DNA from: Pseudomonadota bacterium | GTDB taxonomy: Bacteria > Pseudomonadota > Gammaproteobacteria > Steroidobacterales > Steroidobacteraceae | DNA: 56,338 nt | Direction: 5' to 3' | Assembly (NCBI GenBank): GCA_023391335.1 | Contig: JAEWBG010000007.1 | Span: 1-56,338 of the forward strand | Part shown: one piece after another, positions 25,767-35,045 of the stretch | Layout of the letters: every line of letters starts with the position of its first letter | Numbering within the stretch: the first letter of the stretch is position 1 | Notes under the pieces: model-generated | Seen by the model: only the letters and a program-made list of their open reading frames with translations | The model's database searches: none | Told to the model about the DNA's origin: nothing | Position numbers and translations under genes: made by a program

Positions 25767-28658
25767 TCAGAACTTCTGCGTAACGCTCGCGAACCAACGA
25801 CGTCCGATCGTGTCGTAGGTTTCGACGTCGGTGTTCGCGTTCGTGACATTGTTGATATACAGCAAGGGCGGCTGTTTATCAGACAAGTTCAAGACGCCGA
25901 ACTGTACCTTCGTGTTGGTCGCCGCGATTGTGTAGCCAACGGACAAGTCGATATAGGTCACCGAAGGAATGTTCAACTGACTTGGCCAGAACTCCCCTGT
26001 CGGATCGCCCGTCTCTGGATCGAGCACCCTCGGCTCCGTGGCGGGGTCCTTCAAGATTGCCTTATCGATGAAACGGGCAGCTAGCAGAGCCTCGAAGTCC
26101 TGATACGTCCATCCGATCTGAGCGACAGCGCGCCACTTGGCGTAGTTGCCGAATTGCCGATCATACGTTCCAGCGACCTCTTGCGGCTCGGCACCCGGAG
26201 ATGGAGTGCTCTCGTAGCTGCTGATATGGGTTGCATCGATCGAGAACTGGAAAGAACCCAGCCCTGTGTCTCGCAACTGGTATCTGAGGCCGATGTCGTA
26301 TCCGTCCGTGTCGAGTGAACCCAAATTCGACGTTGGAGCCTGGAAGACCAGGATGTCGCCGGAATTGGGACCCGAGGTATAGCGCGTCACGAGGCTGCAG
26401 AATTGCGGATCACCCGTACTCACGCACTGCCCGATGGAATAATTTGGATCCAAGGTCGTGATCACGTCCGCGATGTGATACTTCCAGTAATCCAATTCGA
26501 CAGACAGGCCGCGCACGAAATTAGGCTCATACACGACGCCGAATGTCTTCACGTTACCCGTTTCCGGCTTCAAGTCCGGGTTGCTCAACAACAAACCTGT
26601 GATCTGCGAGAGCCCGTAGTTGTAGTCGCCGGTAAGCGGTACGCCCTGGCAGGCTAAAGACAGGTTCGGATTTGCCGCCACGGCCGCAGCCGTCAAGTTC
26701 GTGCAAGGATCGGTGAACGTGACCGCCGAGTTCACGGGTGAGGCCGCCAGATCCGTGATCGTGGGTACTCGGAAGATTTGCGAGTAGGTGCCGCGGACAA
26801 GTAGATCTGCAATCGGTCGATACTCGAGCTTGAAATCGCTCGTGGTCTCGTTGCCGAACAGGTTGTAGTCCGAATAGCGCACACCCAGATCGACGTTCAG
26901 AGCGTGCACGCCAGGCAGATCCTTCAGCAGCGGAACGAAGAATTCCGCATAGGCCTGCCTTGAGTTATACGAACCCAGTGTGTTGCCTGTGCACGTCTCG
27001 TTGGCGAGCTGACACTGTAGGTACAGCGGCGGTTGCGCCTGAACAATGCTATCTGCAGTGAACTGGCCCCAACGATCGTTGTACTCGAGGCCAAAGCTCG
27101 CCAGCAGATCACCGGCAGGCAGCGAGAACAACTTGCCGTTCACGTCCAAGGCTGCTGCGCGATATTTGTACTTGTTGTTGGTGTTGTAGTTCGCAGAGAT
27201 CGTCTGCAGCGCGGCGATCTGATCTGGAGTGGTCGGGTTAAAGAAATTAACGGGGATGCAACCGCTGATCGCATGATCCGGATCGGTGCCGCAAGTCGGC
27301 GTACCCGTTGTCGGGTCGTAGAACGAAGGTCCCAGCGCTGGTCCTAAGGCCGCTTTCAGCAGGTAACCGTCGATGGTCGCAAGCTGATCGAGCCGAGAGG
27401 AGGTGAGGTTCAGGTCCCACTCCCAGTCGCCGAACTTACCCTTGACGCCGCCATTGAAGATTTTGCTATCCGACTGCGTTTCGCTCTGCCGATTGCCCAG
27501 CGAACTCATGCGCAGGCGGAAGTCGCCATTAGCACCGGCGATGCCGCCGAAATCTACGCCGAACGGGTTGTAGATGTTCTGAGCGGAGATAATCACGTCG
27601 TCCGTATTGGCATCGAATGGCAATGGCGCAATCTGGAATCCGGAGTGCGTTCGATTGTTGATGCCGGTCGCATAGATCTCCACGTTGTCCGAAACGCGAT
27701 AGTTCACTTTCGTGAACAGCGCGGTGCGCTCCTGCGGAGTCATCAACAAGTTCAACGGTTGGAAGTTATAGGAGTCGTTCGCCGTGCTGTAGCAGTGGTA
27801 GTCGGCAATTGGATCGCTGCCCGCCGCACCCTCATTTCGTGAGAGCGCATCGCAATCCGGAAACTGGGCAGCTAGCGAGGGCGGAAGATCGATACGCCCA
27901 TTCGGCGTGCGGCTCGAACCCGCGGGCGAGATGCCCACGGCACCGCCATAGAAGTACAGCGCGTACTTCGAGAAGTCTCGGTCGCCGGCCGACACAGCCT
28001 TTTGTTCGCTGTAGTTGCCTCCAACCATGAAGCTGAACTTGTCTGTCGAAGTGCCGAACGTGGCATCGACCGAATAGTGCGCGCCGTCCTTGTGCGAGGT
28101 GCGACCGTAATCTGCGCTGACCTCCAGGCCATCGAGATCTTTGCGTGTGATGAAGTTCACCACACCACCGACGGCATCCGAGCCGTAGATTGCGCCCGCG
28201 CCTTCTTTCAACACTTCAACGCGTTCGATCATCGAGACTGGAATTTGGTTGACGTCGGTTGCATCGCTCGCGCCTACGAGACCGATGCGACGGCCGTCAA
28301 CGAGGATCAGGGTTCGCTTGGCGTCCAAGCCGCGCAGCTCGATGTTAGCTTCACCGAAACCGCCACCGTTGTTGACCTGAGGATTGGTTGCGGCACCCGC
28401 GATACTCGGAATGCGCTGCACGAGATCGCCTGCGGACGTGACACCCGAGGCTTGAATCGCGGCCTGGTCGATGACGAGAACGGGATTGGCAGTCTCCGCA
28501 TCCACTCTTCGAATACGCGATCCGGTTACGACAACTTCGGCGACATCTCCTTGTCCTGCTGCGGCAACGCGCTCCTGCGCTTGCGCGGTCAATGCAGTTG
28601 CGGCACTCGTTACGAGCACGCAATGGATCGCGCGTCTGAGGGCATTACTCGTCGACAT
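25767..28658 (-). CDS. TonB-dependent outer-membrane receptor
   Basis: A 963-residue receptor for active uptake of an unknown ligand. Signal peptide about 1-28 (LVTSAATALTAQAQ), then a likely TonB box at AEVVVTGSRI near 38-47, a plug domain to about 180 (MIERVEVLKEGAGAIYGSDA is its conserved end), and a 22-strand barrel ending in the aromatic RRWFASVTQKF, as barrel proteins do. There is no N-terminal STN signalling domain. The start at 28658 has a strong AGGAGG site; the longer open frame upstream is non-coding. Two palindromes upstream suggest repressor control. The sulfotransferase genes downstream point to a shared function, but the ligand cannot be read. Confidence 0.94.
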   Translation of the reverse strand: MSTSNALRRAIHCVLVTSAATALTAQAQERVAAAGQGDVAEVVVTGSRIRRVDAETANPVLVIDQAAIQASGVTSAGDLVQRIPSIAGAATNPQVNNGGGFGEANIELRGLDAKRTLILVDGRRIGLVGASDATDVNQIPVSMIERVEVLKEGAGAIYGSDAVGGVVNFITRKDLDGLEVSADYGRTSHKDGAHYSVDATFGTSTDKFSFMVGGNYSEQKAVSAGDRDFSKYALYFYGGAVGISPAGSSRTPNGRIDLPPSLAAQFPDCDALSRNEGAAGSDPIADYHCYSTANDSYNFQPLNLLMTPQERTALFTKVNYRVSDNVEIYATGINNRTHSGFQIAPLPFDANTDDVIISAQNIYNPFGVDFGGIAGANGDFRLRMSSLGNRQSETQSDSKIFNGGVKGKFGDWEWDLNLTSSRLDQLATIDGYLLKAALGPALGPSFYDPTTGTPTCGTDPDHAISGCIPVNFFNPTTPDQIAALQTISANYNTNNKYKYRAAALDVNGKLFSLPAGDLLASFGLEYNDRWGQFTADSIVQAQPPLYLQCQLANETCTGNTLGSYNSRQAYAEFFVPLLKDLPGVHALNVDLGVRYSDYNLFGNETTSDFKLEYRPIADLLVRGTYSQIFRVPTITDLAASPVNSAVTFTDPCTNLTAAAVAANPNLSLACQGVPLTGDYNYGLSQITGLLLSNPDLKPETGNVKTFGVVYEPNFVRGLSVELDYWKYHIADVITTLDPNYSIGQCVSTGDPQFCSLVTRYTSGPNSGDILVFQAPTSNLGSLDTDGYDIGLRYQLRDTGLGSFQFSIDATHISSYESTPSPGAEPQEVAGTYDRQFGNYAKWRAVAQIGWTYQDFEALLAARFIDKAILKDPATEPRVLDPETGDPTGEFWPSQLNIPSVTYIDLSVGYTIAATNTKVQFGVLNLSDKQPPLLYINNVTNANTDVETYDTIGRRWFASVTQKF

Positions 28659-28827
28659 CAGAGTTCTCCTCCTGCAAGAGGTTCGAATTAGAAATATAGA
28701 TAGAAGCCAAGCGCCAACAGGACACTTGCAACGCTCCCTTCTTGGGGTCTTGAACCAACATGTGATGTGTGTCGCAACCCAAGCGTGGTGCCGAGCATAC
28801 AACCCGAATTACAGCAATGAAAGTGTG

Positions 28828-28844
28828 GTTGCGAATTTCGCAAC
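28828..28844. promoter_or_regulatory. Candidate operator GTTGCGAA-T-TTCGCAAC
   Basis: A 17-bp palindrome perfect apart from its central base, 170 bp upstream of the receptor ATG. A further half-site TCGCAAC lies nearer the gene around 28773. Palindromes like this are typical of dimeric repressors; the regulator is not in the window. Confidence 0.55.
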
Positions 28845-28935
28845 GCGTGGCGGAGCCGCGTAAGCGCAAGAAAAACCGAGGAATAGCTGCGTATTAACCG
28901 AAGGCCAACAACGACGCGAAGTCGCATTCTTGTAT

Positions 28936-28959
28936 ACATGTTGCACGTGTGAAACATGT
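28936..28959. promoter_or_regulatory. Imperfect 24-bp palindrome with ACATGTT/AACATGT arms
   Basis: ACATGTT (28936-28942) and AACATGT (28953-28959) flank a TGCACGTGTGA-like centre; 20 of 24 positions are symmetric. It may be a second operator for the receptor gene or for an unseen transcript. Confidence 0.4.
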
Positions 28960-29160
28960 GCAGAGTGCCATGAGAACAGATGTTCTTACATGAACCTGAT
29001 GGTGTTGCGCAGCGGCTTTGAATCGCCAGATCGAATTACAGCCATTGGATGCGAGCAGCGGCATACAACCGCTGCTACTTACGCAAGCTTGGAGCCGCGC
29101 CTTTCGCGTTCGTGCGTGAATCGCACGAGATGAGTCGAATCGATGCTGGTAGAAAAAAAT

Positions 29161-32100
29161 TCACGCAGCGCGGCGACGTCGATCGCGTAGAAATTCAGCA
29201 AGCGCGCGCGCAGTGTGAGAGCGGGAACTACGCACCAAGTCCTCAGGGGAACCCTGAGCAACAACACGGCCGCCTTCCACGCCGCCTTCTGGTCCGAGAT
29301 CGATGATCCAATCCGCTTCGGCAATGACGTCGAGGTCGTGTTCAATCACGACGACGGTGTTGCCCGCCTCGACCAAGCGATGCAGAACGCGAATCAACTT
29401 CTCGATGTCGGCCATATGCAGCCCGACGGTAGGCTCGTCCAACACGTACAGCGTGGTCCCACCGCCGTTGCCGCGAGGTGTTTTCGCATCTGACCGTACG
29501 CGCGAAAGCTCCGTGACCAACTTAATGCGCTGCGCCTCGCCACCCGATAGCGTCGGACTCTGTTGCCCCAAGGTGAGATAACCGAGCCCGACATCCTGCA
29601 GTAGCCGCAAGCAGTGATGGACTCGCGTGTGGGCGGAGAAGAACTCGACCGCATCATCGACGCTCATCGTCAACACTTCGCCGATGCTTTTGTCTTTGAA
29701 CTTGATAGCGAGTGTGTCGGCATTGAATCGCATGCCGCCGCAGCTGTCGCACGTCACGCGTACATCGGGCAGGAAACTCATCTCGATCTTGCGCACACCC
29801 TGCCCTTCGCAAGCCTCGCAGCGTCCGCCTGCTGTATTGAACGAGAAGCGGGATGCGTCGTACCCACGCATGCGAGCTTCGGTCGTCTCCGCGAAGATCC
29901 GTCGGATCGCATCCCAAAATCCGACGTACGTCGCGGGACAAGATCGTGGCGTTTTGCCGATTGGCGTTTGATCGACTTCCAGCACGCGACTGACCTGCTC
30001 CCACCCCTGCAGTTCTTTGCATCCATGCCAGCGCACTTTCGAGCCGCGTCGGGCACTCACTGCACCGGCGAGATTGTCGTGCAGCACATCGCGCGCAAAC
30101 GTGGACTTCCCCGAACCCGACACGCCAGTCACTGCAACTAACCTACCCAAAGGAACACGGCAGCTCTGTTTCTTCAAGTTGTGCAGTTCGGCATCCTTCA
30201 CCGCAATGCACGCAGAACTCGAGGCTACTTTCCGACGAGTGCCCAGCGGGTGCTGAAGCGGACGAGACAACAATCGTCCCGTCACCGACTCCGCTGAGCG
30301 TTCCAACTGCGCTGCCGTACCTTCGGCGACAATGCGACCGCCGCGTGTGCCCGCACCGGGGCCCAGGTCGACGACGTGATCGGCGCGCCGAATCGTCTCT
30401 TCGTCGTGCTCGACCACCAGCAACGAGTTTCCTTTCGCCGCGAGACGATCCAGCGTGTCGAGAAGAATGCGATTGTCTCGGGTGTGCAGTCCAATCGTCG
30501 GTTCATCCAATATGTAGCAAACACCTTGGAGATTCGAACCGAGTTGGGCCGCCAAACGAATTCGCTGCGCCTCGCCACCCGATAGCGTCGGAGCGGATCG
30601 GTCCAACGACAAATAGCCGAGACCCACGTCCTCTAGGAACCCCAACCGAGAGCTGATCTCGGCGAGCACATCGCGTGCGATCTCCAATTCCCGCCCACGT
30701 AGTTTGAGCCCATCGAACATCTTGCGCGCGCGACCCACGGGCTGAGCGGTCCACTGCGCAATCGATTGATCTCGGAACCGCACATTCAGTGCAATCGGAT
30801 TGAGGCGGTTACCTTCGCACGTCTCACAAACCTGTGCTTCCTCCTCGTACCACTCGTTCCACCAAATCTCCTCACCGCTTTGCTCTTCATCGAAGCCGCT
30901 CATCTTGGCGCCCGTGCCGAAGCACTCTGGGCACCAACCGTGCTTCGAATTGAACGAGAACAAGCGCGGGTCGAGTTCGGCGAAGCTCTTTGCACATGAT
31001 GGGCATGCACGCCGAGTCGAGTAGATTTGAGGCTGAGCTTTCGAGCCTGCCTTAAGGACATGAACTACGCCTTTGCCGTGATCGAGAGCGACGGTGAGAG
31101 CACTTCGCAATTCCTTCTCGCTCTTCGCCCTCACCTGCAACGTGGCGACCGGCAACTCGATCGTGTGTTCCTTGAAGCGGCTCAGGCGCGGCCACTTTGC
31201 CGTGGGCAGCAACTCGCCATCGACACGCAGATGTTCGTAACCCTTCTTAGCGGCCCATTCCGCAAGGTCGGTGTAAAAGCCTTTGCGTGCAACCACGAGC
31301 GGAGACAGTAACGTCACGCTCTGACCGCGATACTCCTTCACTAGTCGTGCGGCCAACGACTCGTACGACTGAGGCTCGATCGGCACGTCGCAGTCTGGGC
31401 AGTACTGGGTCCCGAGCTTTACGAACAGCAATCGCAGAAAGTGATAGATCTCCGTCAGCGTCGCCACCGTGCTCTTGCGTCCGCCCCGGCTGGTTCGTTG
31501 TTCGATGGCCACGGTTGGCGGAATGCCGAAGATGGCATCCACATCCGGGCGCGAGGCGGGCTGCACAAATTGACGCGCATAGGCATTCAGCGATTCCAGA
31601 TAACGCCGCTGTCCTTCGCCGAACACGATATCGAACGCCAGCGTTGACTTGCCCGAACCGGACACCCCGGTGATCACCGTGAAGCGATCGCGCGGCAAAG
31701 ACACATCGATATTCTTGAGATTGTGTTCGCGTGCACCGTGCACCTGGATCGATGCATTCGAGGGCGCCGGCAGGCGCGCAACGCGCGGCTCCTTCACGCC
31801 GGCGGGCTGCCATTCGTTCGTCACTTCACGCAACGCCCTAGCTGTGTGCGATTTCCTATCTTGCATCAGCTCGTCCGGCGTCCCCGTCGCAACGACGAAA
31901 CCGCCCGCATCTCCGCCTTCAGGACCTAAATCCACAATCCAATCGGCTGCGCGAATCAAATCGAGGTTGTGCTCGATCACGAGCAAAGAATTTCCCGCAT
32001 CGATCAAGCGACGAAATGCACGCAACAACTTCTCGATATCTTCGAAGTGCAGACCTGTAGTCGGCTCATCGAATAAGAACAGCGTTCCGTGTCTCTCCGG

Positions 32101-34857
32101 CTGTTCCTTGCGGGAACGCTGGTTTGCGGACTGCGACTGCGCGGCTTCGACGAGGTGCCCGGCGAGCTTGAGGCGCTGCGCCTCCCCACCCGACAACGTA
32201 GGCACGGGCTGGCCCAAACGCAAATAGTCCAGCCCGACTTCCGCGAGCGGACGCAGCGACATTGCGACCGCCTCATCATTGCGGAAATAGTCGAGCGCTT
32301 CGGCAACGGTCAACTCAAGAATGTCGGCGATGCTGCGTGCAGCATGACCTTCGCGACTCAGGTTGACCTCGGCGATTTCCGGTCGATAGCGAGTGCCATT
32401 GCAGTCCGGGCAGCGCAAATACACATCGGACAAGAACTGCATCTCGACGTGTTCGAATCCATTTCCGGCACACGTCGGGCAACGTCCGTTGCCTGAGTTG
32501 AAGCTAAACGTACCGATGGTGTAACCGCGCTCTTTCGAGAGCGGTTCGGCTGCGAATAATTTGCGGATCGCATCGAAGGCGCCGACGTAACTCGCTGGAT
32601 TGGAGCGCGTCGTGCGACCGATCGGGGTCTGATCGACGAACACAACATCTGAAATATGATCAGCTCCTTCAATGGTCGTATGAAGACCTGGCGCTTCGCT
32701 GGGCTTCCCGAATCGTTTGCGCAGCGCGGGATACAGCACATCCTGAACGAGCGTGGACTTCCCTGATCCCGACACGCCGGTCACGCAAACCAACCGATGC
32801 AACGGGATCGTGACATCGATGTTCTTCAAGTTGTGTTCGCGAGCGCCGACCACGCGAAGCGATTCGGACGAATCAATGCGAGGCTGGAGGCTGGAGGCTG
32901 GAGGCTGGAGGTCAGAGCCGGGGTGCTCAGTCGAGTGCGCGCCCGAGACGCTCTTGCGTCCGGTCAAATACTCGGCGGTTAAGGAGCGAGTGGCGCTCGC
33001 AAGCTGATCCGGTGCGCCATAGAAAACGATCTCGCCTCCGCGCTCGCCTGGCCCCGGACCGACATCGAGGATCCGATCCGCCGCTTGCATCACTTGCGGA
33101 TCATGTTCAACGACAACGAGCGAGTTGCCCGCATCTTTCAATCGTTGCATGACGCCGATCACTCGCCCCATGTCGCGCGGATGCAAACCGATAGACGGCT
33201 CATCCAAGACGAACAATGTGTTGACGAGCGAGGTACCGAGTGCAGTCGTGAGATTGATTCGCTGCACCTCGCCGCCCGACAACGTGCGCGATTGACGATC
33301 GAGCGTCAGATAGCCGAGCCCAACGTCCAGCAGATATTTGAGTCGCGTACGAATCTCGCGCAGTACCAAATCGCTAGCCTCATCCAAAGGCGCGGGAAGC
33401 TGCAGCCGCTGCATGAATACGCTGCATTGTTCGATGGGTAACAACATGAGTTCATGGATCGACAGGCCTGGCAGACTCTCCAGGACCGAGTCGCTCCACT
33501 TCACGCCAGCAGGACGAAAGCGCGGTGTGCTCGAGGAAACTGCAGCCGCATCCTCGCGTGCACCCACGCGCCAGAGCAGGGAATCAGGCTTGAGCCGAGC
33601 ACCGCCGCAATCGGTACATGGCGTGTAGGTTCGATATTTCGAAAGCAGCACGCGAATGTGCATCTTGTAAGCGCGGCTTTCCAGCCACGCAAAGAAGCGC
33701 CGTACGCCGTACCACAACTTATCTTCCCAGCGGCCCTCGCCTTCGAGCACCCATTGACGTTGCGCCTCGGTCAGATCTTTCCAAGGCACATCCAATGGAA
33801 TGCTGCGTTTGCGTGCGTATTTGACGAGATCGTCCTGGCACTCTCGATACGACTCGGTCTGCCACGGTCGCACTGCGCCTTCTTTGAGCGTCTTCGATTC
33901 ATCGGGTACGACCAATCCAAAGTCGACGCCGATGATGCGCCCGAATCCGCGACACGATTCGCAGGCGCCGACAGGAGAGTTGAAAGAGAAAGAGCTGGGC
34001 GTGGGCTCCTGATAATGAATATCGCAATTCGCGCAATGCAGATCTGCCGAGAATCGATATGCGCGCACGGACTTCATCGAGTCGCGATCACCGCCCTCCT
34101 CTAACACATGCACGTTCACGCGGCCGTTCCCAATGCGAAGACTGGTTTCAACCGCTTCGATCACGCGCGATCGTTCTGCAGTGGCGAGGCGAAAGCGATC
34201 CAAGACCATTTCCAGCATCAGCTTTGGCTCAGTCTCAGTGGCTTTTCGCTTCGCACCCTTGCGCGAAGCCGCGGGTGCGACGTTCGCGGCAATCTCATGT
34301 CGTGCGAATACCCGCGTGAAACCCTGCTTTTCGAGCAGACTCAGAACCTCCGCTTCGCTGAAGTTGTGCGGCACGAGAACCGGCGCAGTCGCGATCAATC
34401 GCGCGTCGTCTAACCCGTCCGCTTTTAGATGTGCGGCTAACGATTCATAGATCGATTGCGGAGAATCGCGCCTGACGAGTGCGCCGCAGCCCTTGCAGTA
34501 GAGTTGAGACGCTCGCGCGAAGAGGAGCTTCAAATGATCGTTGAGCTCGGTCATCGTGCCGACGGTCGAGCGCGACGTTCGCACAGGATTGGTTTGATCG
34601 ATCGCAATCGCGGGAGGAATGCCGTCGATCCGATCGACTTGCGGCCGATCCATGCGATCCAGAAATTGCCGTGCATACGGCGAAAACGTTTCGACGTAGC
34701 GTCGCTGGCCCTCGGCGTACAGCGTGTCGAACACCAAGGACGACTTCCCTGAACCTGAGACGCCGGTGACAACAACCAGCTCCCCCGTCGGAATGTCGAG
34801 GTCGAGGTTCTTGAGATTGTTCTGGCGAGCGCCGCGAATCTGAATGGTTTGAGACAT
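29161..34857 (-). CDS. uvrA: Double-length excinuclease subunit UvrA (two UvrA units in one chain)
   Basis: A 1898-residue protein holding two consecutive UvrA units, hence four ABC ATPase domains, against about 940 residues and two domains in normal UvrA. Walker A GVSGSGKS occurs near residues 33, 692, 1063 and 1577; four LSGGE signatures and four DEP Walker B blocks match them. Unit 1 (about 1-1035) keeps the UvrB-binding-type region and the DNA-binding insertion (WYGVRRFFAWLESRAYKMHI). Unit 2 (about 1036-1898) keeps zinc-finger CxxC pairs but lacks that insertion, going from KMSGFDEEQSGEEIW straight to the next cysteine pair. A repeat-encoded LQPPASS linker lies near residue 655. Start ATG 34857 preferred over a GTG 15 bp upstream. 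UvrA recognises DNA lesions with UvrB. Confidence 0.95.
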   Translation of the reverse strand: MSQTIQIRGARQNNLKNLDLDIPTGELVVVTGVSGSGKSSLVFDTLYAEGQRRYVETFSPYARQFLDRMDRPQVDRIDGIPPAIAIDQTNPVRTSRSTVGTMTELNDHLKLLFARASQLYCKGCGALVRRDSPQSIYESLAAHLKADGLDDARLIATAPVLVPHNFSEAEVLSLLEKQGFTRVFARHEIAANVAPAASRKGAKRKATETEPKLMLEMVLDRFRLATAERSRVIEAVETSLRIGNGRVNVHVLEEGGDRDSMKSVRAYRFSADLHCANCDIHYQEPTPSSFSFNSPVGACESCRGFGRIIGVDFGLVVPDESKTLKEGAVRPWQTESYRECQDDLVKYARKRSIPLDVPWKDLTEAQRQWVLEGEGRWEDKLWYGVRRFFAWLESRAYKMHIRVLLSKYRTYTPCTDCGGARLKPDSLLWRVGAREDAAAVSSSTPRFRPAGVKWSDSVLESLPGLSIHELMLLPIEQCSVFMQRLQLPAPLDEASDLVLREIRTRLKYLLDVGLGYLTLDRQSRTLSGGEVQRINLTTALGTSLVNTLFVLDEPSIGLHPRDMGRVIGVMQRLKDAGNSLVVVEHDPQVMQAADRILDVGPGPGERGGEIVFYGAPDQLASATRSLTAEYLTGRKSVSGAHSTEHPGSDLQPPASSLQPRIDSSESLRVVGAREHNLKNIDVTIPLHRLVCVTGVSGSGKSTLVQDVLYPALRKRFGKPSEAPGLHTTIEGADHISDVVFVDQTPIGRTTRSNPASYVGAFDAIRKLFAAEPLSKERGYTIGTFSFNSGNGRCPTCAGNGFEHVEMQFLSDVYLRCPDCNGTRYRPEIAEVNLSREGHAARSIADILELTVAEALDYFRNDEAVAMSLRPLAEVGLDYLRLGQPVPTLSGGEAQRLKLAGHLVEAAQSQSANQRSRKEQPERHGTLFLFDEPTTGLHFEDIEKLLRAFRRLIDAGNSLLVIEHNLDLIRAADWIVDLGPEGGDAGGFVVATGTPDELMQDRKSHTARALREVTNEWQPAGVKEPRVARLPAPSNASIQVHGAREHNLKNIDVSLPRDRFTVITGVSGSGKSTLAFDIVFGEGQRRYLESLNAYARQFVQPASRPDVDAIFGIPPTVAIEQRTSRGGRKSTVATLTEIYHFLRLLFVKLGTQYCPDCDVPIEPQSYESLAARLVKEYRGQSVTLLSPLVVARKGFYTDLAEWAAKKGYEHLRVDGELLPTAKWPRLSRFKEHTIELPVATLQVRAKSEKELRSALTVALDHGKGVVHVLKAGSKAQPQIYSTRRACPSCAKSFAELDPRLFSFNSKHGWCPECFGTGAKMSGFDEEQSGEEIWWNEWYEEEAQVCETCEGNRLNPIALNVRFRDQSIAQWTAQPVGRARKMFDGLKLRGRELEIARDVLAEISSRLGFLEDVGLGYLSLDRSAPTLSGGEAQRIRLAAQLGSNLQGVCYILDEPTIGLHTRDNRILLDTLDRLAAKGNSLLVVEHDEETIRRADHVVDLGPGAGTRGGRIVAEGTAAQLERSAESVTGRLLSRPLQHPLGTRRKVASSSACIAVKDAELHNLKKQSCRVPLGRLVAVTGVSGSGKSTFARDVLHDNLAGAVSARRGSKVRWHGCKELQGWEQVSRVLEVDQTPIGKTPRSCPATYVGFWDAIRRIFAETTEARMRGYDASRFSFNTAGGRCEACEGQGVRKIEMSFLPDVRVTCDSCGGMRFNADTLAIKFKDKSIGEVLTMSVDDAVEFFSAHTRVHHCLRLLQDVGLGYLTLGQQSPTLSGGEAQRIKLVTELSRVRSDAKTPRGNGGGTTLYVLDEPTVGLHMADIEKLIRVLHRLVEAGNTVVVIEHDLDVIAEADWIIDLGPEGGVEGGRVVAQGSPEDLVRSSRSHTARALAEFLRDRRRRAA
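32881..32915. repeat. AGGCTGG x4 heptameric array inside uvrA
   Basis: Four exact AGGCTGG units (32881-32908) then AGGTCAG. Since 7 is not a multiple of 3, three units give a 7-residue repeat, read on the minus strand as LQPPASS-LQP. It lies in the linker before the second ABC domain of unit 1. Confidence 0.92.
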
Positions 34858-35045
34858 GCCTACCAGCCACACCGTGGCAAATGGAAATCAGCGAGGAGGG
34901 AATGCGTCCGAGAGGCGACGTACTCACGTTATGTGGGCAGCGTGCGCCGCTTCAATCGGCCCAGGTGCGCGTATTGAATTCTACAAAGCTGCCAGCGGCT
35001 GTCTTCGTTCAATTGAAAAAGGCGGCGTCCGCAATCCCACCACAG

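Larger units (their letters stand above)
28659..29160. promoter_or_regulatory. Regulatory region upstream of the TonB-dependent receptor
   Basis: A 500-bp stretch without a convincing gene on either strand, noticeably richer in A+T than the genes. It holds the palindromes listed separately, a GAACAGATGTTC site (28974-28985, of the GAAC-N4-GTTC type) and a 7-bp hairpin TCGTGCG/CGCACGA (29110-29128) 35 bp beyond the uvrA stop that may be part of its terminator. Seven T (29153-29159, minus strand) follow the uvrA stop directly. I could not pick a reliable promoter. Confidence 0.5.

Noticed and set aside
28002..28691. Plus-strand open frame across the TonB receptor start
   Set aside because: It runs antisense through the plug domain and signal peptide of the receptor, without homology cues.
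28974..28985. GAACAGATGTTC as a LexA (GAAC-N4-GTTC) box controlling uvrA
   Set aside because: It lies beyond the 3' end of uvrA, whose start is near 34857. No such site is seen upstream of uvrA, so it is kept only as a generic palindrome.
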